From the NCBI RefSeq assembly GCF_918797505.1, contig NC_092799.1, forward strand, positions 26,226,382 to 26,290,381: a stretch of DNA of 64,000 nt. The letters are read 5' to 3'. The notes under the pieces were generated by a model. The model was not told the DNA's origin. It did not search any database and saw nothing but the letters and a program-made list of their open reading frames with translations. The stretch is from Bemisia tabaci (taxonomy: Eukaryota > Arthropoda > Insecta > Hemiptera > Aleyrodidae). Below are positions 61,701 to 64,000 of this stretch, piece after piece (the first letter of the stretch is position 1; every line of letters starts with the position of its first letter). Position numbers and translations under genes: made by a program.

Positions 61701-61905
61701 TCTCTCGTAAAAAATTTAATTGCCCAGTTAAATTTGGCAATAGCTGATGTGGCTTGGTTCCTTTATTCTGTTAAACTCGGTCCAATTAATAGGAAATAAA
61801 CGGTCAAAACTCACTTTGTAATCCATTGAAAGAGTCGTAAGCATATGCAGTGTGATAGTACGCTATGCTGCCCATTTCGGGCGATTCGCGGGACAAGGAC
61901 GGCAT
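49785..61905 (-). CDS. APD1-4 N/M-domain-like two-pass membrane protein, complete
   Basis: Four exons join in phase: 61905-61815, 53130-52946, 52295-52111 and 50832-49785. They encode 502 residues. Residues 1-40 are a Tyr-rich cytoplasmic-type N-terminus ending in basic HGARR. Residues 41-62 form a membrane segment. Residues 64-180 include YWGFYLPNGSTVSLSVCSR and a KGEKNLKTCGLL block that resemble the N domain of the APD1-4 family (formerly DUF4792). About 205-322 is a highly charged Lys/Glu/Arg stretch with RRRR (280-283) and KRKR (314-317). About 352-472 resembles the APD M domain (YYYYIFYSDNDFQLNDIHAVF, with conserved Cys). Residues 482-502 are a second hydrophobic segment that ends the protein. 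Plant APD proteins carry a C-terminal RING E3 domain; none is present here, so ligase activity cannot be claimed. The family call is from memory. The exon structure is strong because all phases agree, including the distant first exon. Confidence 0.82.
55317..55538 (-). other. Unremarkable open frame in APD-like intron 1
   Basis: A 73-codon minus-strand frame with no recognisable domain and no convincing splice sites in phase with the APD-like gene. It is recorded only because the surrounding 53131-56890 stretch is otherwise empty of identifiable features apart from AT-rich intron sequence. Confidence 0.15.
56891..57050. mobile_element. 160-bp palindromic element (AGTGGCGTGGC family), copy 2
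   Basis: It begins GTGGCGTGGCGTGAATGATC and ends ACCACGCCAC. Inner TAAAGAATCGATTA, GTGTTCGCTACGAACAC and ATAATCGATC follow the same order as the copy at 24431-24592. The match in layout fixes both ends of the family. Confidence 0.78.
57545..58332. mobile_element. 788-bp hAT-like non-autonomous element with CAGGGCCGG ends
   Basis: It starts CAGGGCCGGATTAAGG and ends with the inverted ATCCGACCCTG. Subterminal GCCCATGGCGGCAAA (left) and GCCCATGGGCGGCAAG (right) are related. CAGGG/CCCTG ends with a GGATTA stretch are typical of hAT elements, but no clean 8-bp duplication was found. The 137-codon frame over the left end is the element read through, not a gene. Confidence 0.6.
57903..58060. repeat. 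79-bp tandem duplication inside the CAGGGCCGG element
   Basis: TAGCGCCTGCAAGACTAC at 57903 recurs as TAGCGCCTACAAGACTGC at 57982. Both are followed by AATACTTCAC and CATTGCGCCAAACACAGTGC. It is two copies of a GC-rich unit. Confidence 0.65.
58608..58842. mobile_element. 235-bp foldback element (AAGTATCACAAGCGCCATG family)
   Basis: The arms pair over about 75 bp: AAGTATCACAAGCGCCATG against CATGGCGCTTGTGATACTT, and TTTTTTTACAGAGAAATTG against CAATTTCTCTGTAAAAAAA. A decayed copy is at 45131-45390. Confidence 0.75.
59157..59409. mobile_element. 253-bp foldback element (GGACCG family), copy 1, AGAT target duplication
   Basis: It starts GGACCGCGTTAAACAGAAAG and ends CTTTCTGTTAAACTCGGTCC. The arms of ~110 bp share GGAACCAAGCCACATCAGCT. 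Flanking AGAT occurs at 59153-59156 and 59410-59413, so a 4-bp target-site duplication is likely. Confidence 0.85.
59472..59820. mobile_element. 349-bp hAT-type non-autonomous element with perfect 8-bp duplication
   Basis: The left end CAGTGTTCGAAACTCACAGG and right end GAGTTTTGAACACTG are short inverted repeats. GTCTCAAG lies at 59464-59471 and again at 59821-59828, a perfect 8-bp target-site duplication. CAGTG ends plus an 8-bp duplication define the hAT superfamily. No transposase frame is present. Confidence 0.88.
59841..59880. mobile_element. Terminal fragment of the TGGACGTATTTCTACCAAAC family
   Basis: CCGTTTGGTAGAAATACGTC, followed by CATTTGAT, matches the right end of the element at 45874-46251. 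No partner end is seen nearby. Confidence 0.6.
60418..60654 (-). pseudogene. Unidentified 76-79 codon open frame in APD-like intron 1, possible exon or coding remnant
   Basis: It is open from a CAG (possible splice acceptor at 60652-60654) through ATG at 60645 to TAA at 60420-60418. The peptide has balanced composition (GYSKKGYGQGATMN, then LLHGFSQNAFISLGMQYDPM, then KIVAYGQCRLGAAGVTLIRS) and mixed codons, and looks translated, unlike most short frames here. I do not recognise the family. It cannot be spliced in phase to the APD-like first exon. It may be the last exon of a gene fragment, a captured piece in a transposon, or a chance frame. Confidence 0.35.
60740..61010. mobile_element. Diverged relative of the 11150/20255 foldback family
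   Basis: GCGGTGTTTCAAAATCTCTA, then a T-rich stretch with GAGTCAACCTCATTCCTTGA, then TCTGCAACGCGTTGAATTGA, reproduces the order of core words seen at 11150-11415 and 20255-20510. GGTTTCAAAGTCTCCGCTC near 60980 suggests a second nested piece. The ends are not clear. Confidence 0.45.
61528..61783. mobile_element. 256-bp foldback element (GGACCG family), copy 2, AATT target duplication
   Basis: It has the same ends and arms as copy 1. AATT at 61524-61527 and 61784-61787 gives a 4-bp duplication. It sits inside intron 1 of the APD-like gene, only about 27 bp from the first exon's donor (61814-61813). The 72-codon frame within it is arm sequence. Confidence 0.87.
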
Positions 61906-62235
61906 TTTCCACTACTTGCACCAAAGATTTTCCCAGAAACTTGAAAAGCAAATGTTTATTTCACTAAATCAGATTTATACGCAACACCAAGTTACGCTCC
62001 TACGCAAATGACGATGGAGTAGCCGAAAAGCGCGGTCAACTTCACAAAATCGCACTGAGCTAATTGAACGGTAAACATTGTACTGAGGTTATTTTCGTGT
62101 GGATTTTGATGCGAAAGAAAAATAAAAACATTGATAACGCGTCTATATTCTAAGAAGCAAGATAACACGCTCAACACCATCGATCACCGATCACGCGAGT
62201 GCATTTCGTAACGTCGTCAAATGAATGAAATTACC

Positions 62236-62567
62236 AATTTACGTTAAACTACCACCGCACCATTTTACGTTGAAAACAAAAATGTCTTTATCACCGAAAA
62301 ATGTTTTAAAGTTATACGTCAAAACATAATATAAAAAGTTCAAAGTAAGGTTTTTGAAGAAATGTTCTATGGTTCCAATCTTGTCGAGCTCTCGGTCGAC
62401 GAATTTACGTTAAACCACCACCGCACCTCTTTACGTTGAAAACAAAAATGTCTATTTCACCGAAAAATGCTGTAAAGTTATACGTCAAAACATAATATAA
62501 AAAGTTCAAAGTAGGGGTTTTGAAGAAATATTCTATGGTTCCAATTTCATCGAGCTCTCGGTCAACG
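62236..62567. repeat. 166-bp tandem repeat, two copies, upstream of the APD-like gene
   Basis: Units begin AATTTACGTTAAAC at 62236 and 62402 and are about 92% identical by eye. Shared words include ACCACCGCACC, TTTACGTTGAAAACAAAAAT, GTTATACGTCAAAACATAAT and TCGAGCTCTCGGTC. The array ends about 330 bp upstream of the APD-like ATG, so it could be promoter or leader sequence. Coding potential is not evident. Confidence 0.85.
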
Positions 62568-63196
62568 CATTCAATATTAGTTTGTTTTGGAAAATGGGAC
62601 GCGCATAATTTACGGGAACTTGATTTCGATGAAAGTTCGGCCCAAGAACCACACAACGATCCCGCAGAAAGTCGAGGGAACTACAAAAGGCAGACACTGA
62701 CGACAAGACACTTGAAACAAGGCCGATAACATATGACAACGAGTTAATCTCCACACAATCTGAATACAAAGTTCACGCTCGTTGTCAGTGGTAAACAGAA
62801 AATAAAAATTCGTCGAGTCGAGCTGTGTTGTGTTGTGTTACGCATCGAGAAAAAGTAGCTCGAAACCAACTATTATTGCCGCGGCCATGATCGGTTGCCT
62901 ATTTTCACACCACCCGATGGACATCAAGTTTGGTCGGCTTCGATGATTTCTAGAAATTTAGCCGCGGGGTGGTGGATGTGATAACGACATACTCAGCTAC
63001 CTCCATCGTTATCAAAATAAAATGAGAGGGATAAAAATACGTGAATGATTCGTGACGGAGTTGGACAAGTTGAGGTTTCTTGAGGAGGGGAACAAGATAA
63101 TTGATAAATATACCTACCACGGCTAAGGGTTTAATTTTGCACCATCGCCCTATCAATACTGACTGTTGAGGGACTTTAAAGTAAGATTAAGCAATT

Positions 63197-63450
63197 GGAC
63201 CGCGTTTAGCAGAAAGGAACCAAGCCACATCAGCTATCGCCAAAAACTGGGCAATTCCCAATTCACTTCTTTACAAGAGAACTTCTGTGCGAATTCCTTT
63301 GAAAAGTTTGAGGAATTTGCTTCGCGCCATGCAGAAAATTCACTGTTTGCACAAAAATCCGCACAATTGTTTTCATGTAAAAAATTAAATCGCCCAAATA
63401 AATTTGGCAATTGCTGATGTGGCTTGGTTCCTTTCTGCTAACCGCGGTCT
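63197..63450. mobile_element. 254-bp foldback element (GGACCG family), copy 3, AATT target duplication
   Basis: It starts GGACCGCGTTTAGCAGAAAG and ends CTTTCTGCTAACCGCGGTCT. AATT at 63193-63196 and 63451-63454 gives a 4-bp duplication. The interior is more diverged from copies 1 and 2 than those are from each other. Confidence 0.85.
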
Positions 63451-64000
63451 AATTGTCTTACATAGGTGGGTGAGTTCAAATAAGCGTCTAATCTGATGTC
63501 CCCAGCTGTTTTAATCGTCATAATCTGAGAAACATGGGCAGATCAAATTTTTTTCTCATTTTCCACACTATTGTTGACTATTACATGCTATTTCCCACTT
63601 TATTTGGACTGAAATAAAAATTTAGGAGAACTTTGAATGTGCAAATTGCCTACATTTGTCCCATATTTGAGTGTCCCCCGTGCCTGGTTCTTGACTTTAA
63701 ATCGATGTTGCAGCATAACTAGAGTGATTATTTAAGAAAACTTTATCGGAGATCATAGGTAATGCTTTTTAATTTGAGAAAAAAAATATGTCAATTTATT
63801 TTTTGCTCCATCAATAACTTTTTCACGCGCTAGAATCATTGTCCCGAGCAACAGTCAGCAACAGTCAGGAGAGACATGGCAACGATGTAATAAGCTCTAA
63901 ATGATTGCCGTAACGTTGAGGTTTATCCAAAAACGACTTTTTTTGTTTTGATTGAATAGTTCACACGTCGTAGATGGCAAAAATTCTGAAATTCGCAAAT

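Larger units (their letters stand above)
61906..64000. other. Upstream side of the APD-like gene
   Basis: It contains the presumed promoter and leader of the APD-like gene, a 166-bp tandem repeat (62236-62567) and GGACCG copy 3 (63197-63450). A GC-richer patch lies near 62780-62970 (TATTGCCGCGGCCATGATCG). No exon was recognised in 63455-64000. Confidence 0.5.

Noticed and set aside
60418..61905. Possible splicing of the APD-like first exon to the orphan frame at 60654
   Set aside because: The first exon ends in phase 1 and the orphan frame needs a phase 0 donor; the exon at 53130 fits in phase instead.
1..64000. CRISPR arrays, tRNA and rRNA genes, bacterial-type operons
   Set aside because: None seen on either strand; repeats are inverted or two-copy tandem types and genes have eukaryotic introns.

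Overview
This window is nuclear DNA from an animal, most likely an arthropod. It is AT-rich, its genes are split by GT-AG introns of 0.1 to 9 kb, and introns and spacers are crowded with short foldback (MITE-like) elements. The protein sequences look insect-like. The repeat style made me think of a sap-feeding hemipteran such as a whitefly, but that is a guess. There are no bacterial operons, CRISPR arrays or recognisable tRNA or rRNA genes. Four protein-coding genes can be assembled exon by exon with consistent reading phase.

(1) Left end, minus strand, 1605-8434: the amino-terminal two thirds of RBM25, a U1-snRNP-associated splicing regulator with an RRM and an Arg/Asp-rich repeat. Its PWI end lies beyond base 1. 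(2) Plus strand, 11699-19684: a complete 7-exon gene for a 595-residue FAM234/ITFG3-like single-pass membrane protein with FG-GAP-like calcium-loop motifs. It is divergent to RBM25 across a 3.3-kb spacer holding a GC-rich, CpG-rich patch. (3) Minus strand, 28019-41533: a complete 10-exon gene for eIF4A, the DEAD-box helicase of the cap-binding complex (425 residues). It is convergent with the FAM234-like gene across an 8.3-kb spacer. (4) Minus strand, 49785-61905: a complete 4-exon gene for a 502-residue protein with membrane segments at both ends. It resembles the APD1-4 N/M domain family (formerly DUF4792/DUF4793). Its first coding exon lies 8.7 kb from the second.

The rest is mostly repeat-derived. 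At least a dozen inverted-repeat elements from about ten families can be delimited. Several occur in two to four copies, which lets the ends be defined by comparison. Two families also show target-site duplications: a 349-bp hAT-type element with a perfect 8-bp duplication, and three copies of a ~255-bp element with 4-bp duplications. A ~510-bp hairpin with arms about 93% identical lies in eIF4A intron 5. A mariner-like transposase remnant lies in an intron of the FAM234-like gene. Tandem repeats of 166, 177, 79 and 57 bp are also present.

The four genes do not form a pathway. They are ordinary neighbours: splicing, membrane, translation initiation and membrane/ubiquitin-related. I see no convincing new biological system. 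The most useful leads are the foldback families, the long intronic hairpin, the unidentified open frame at 60418-60654 and the domain make-up of the APD-like gene.
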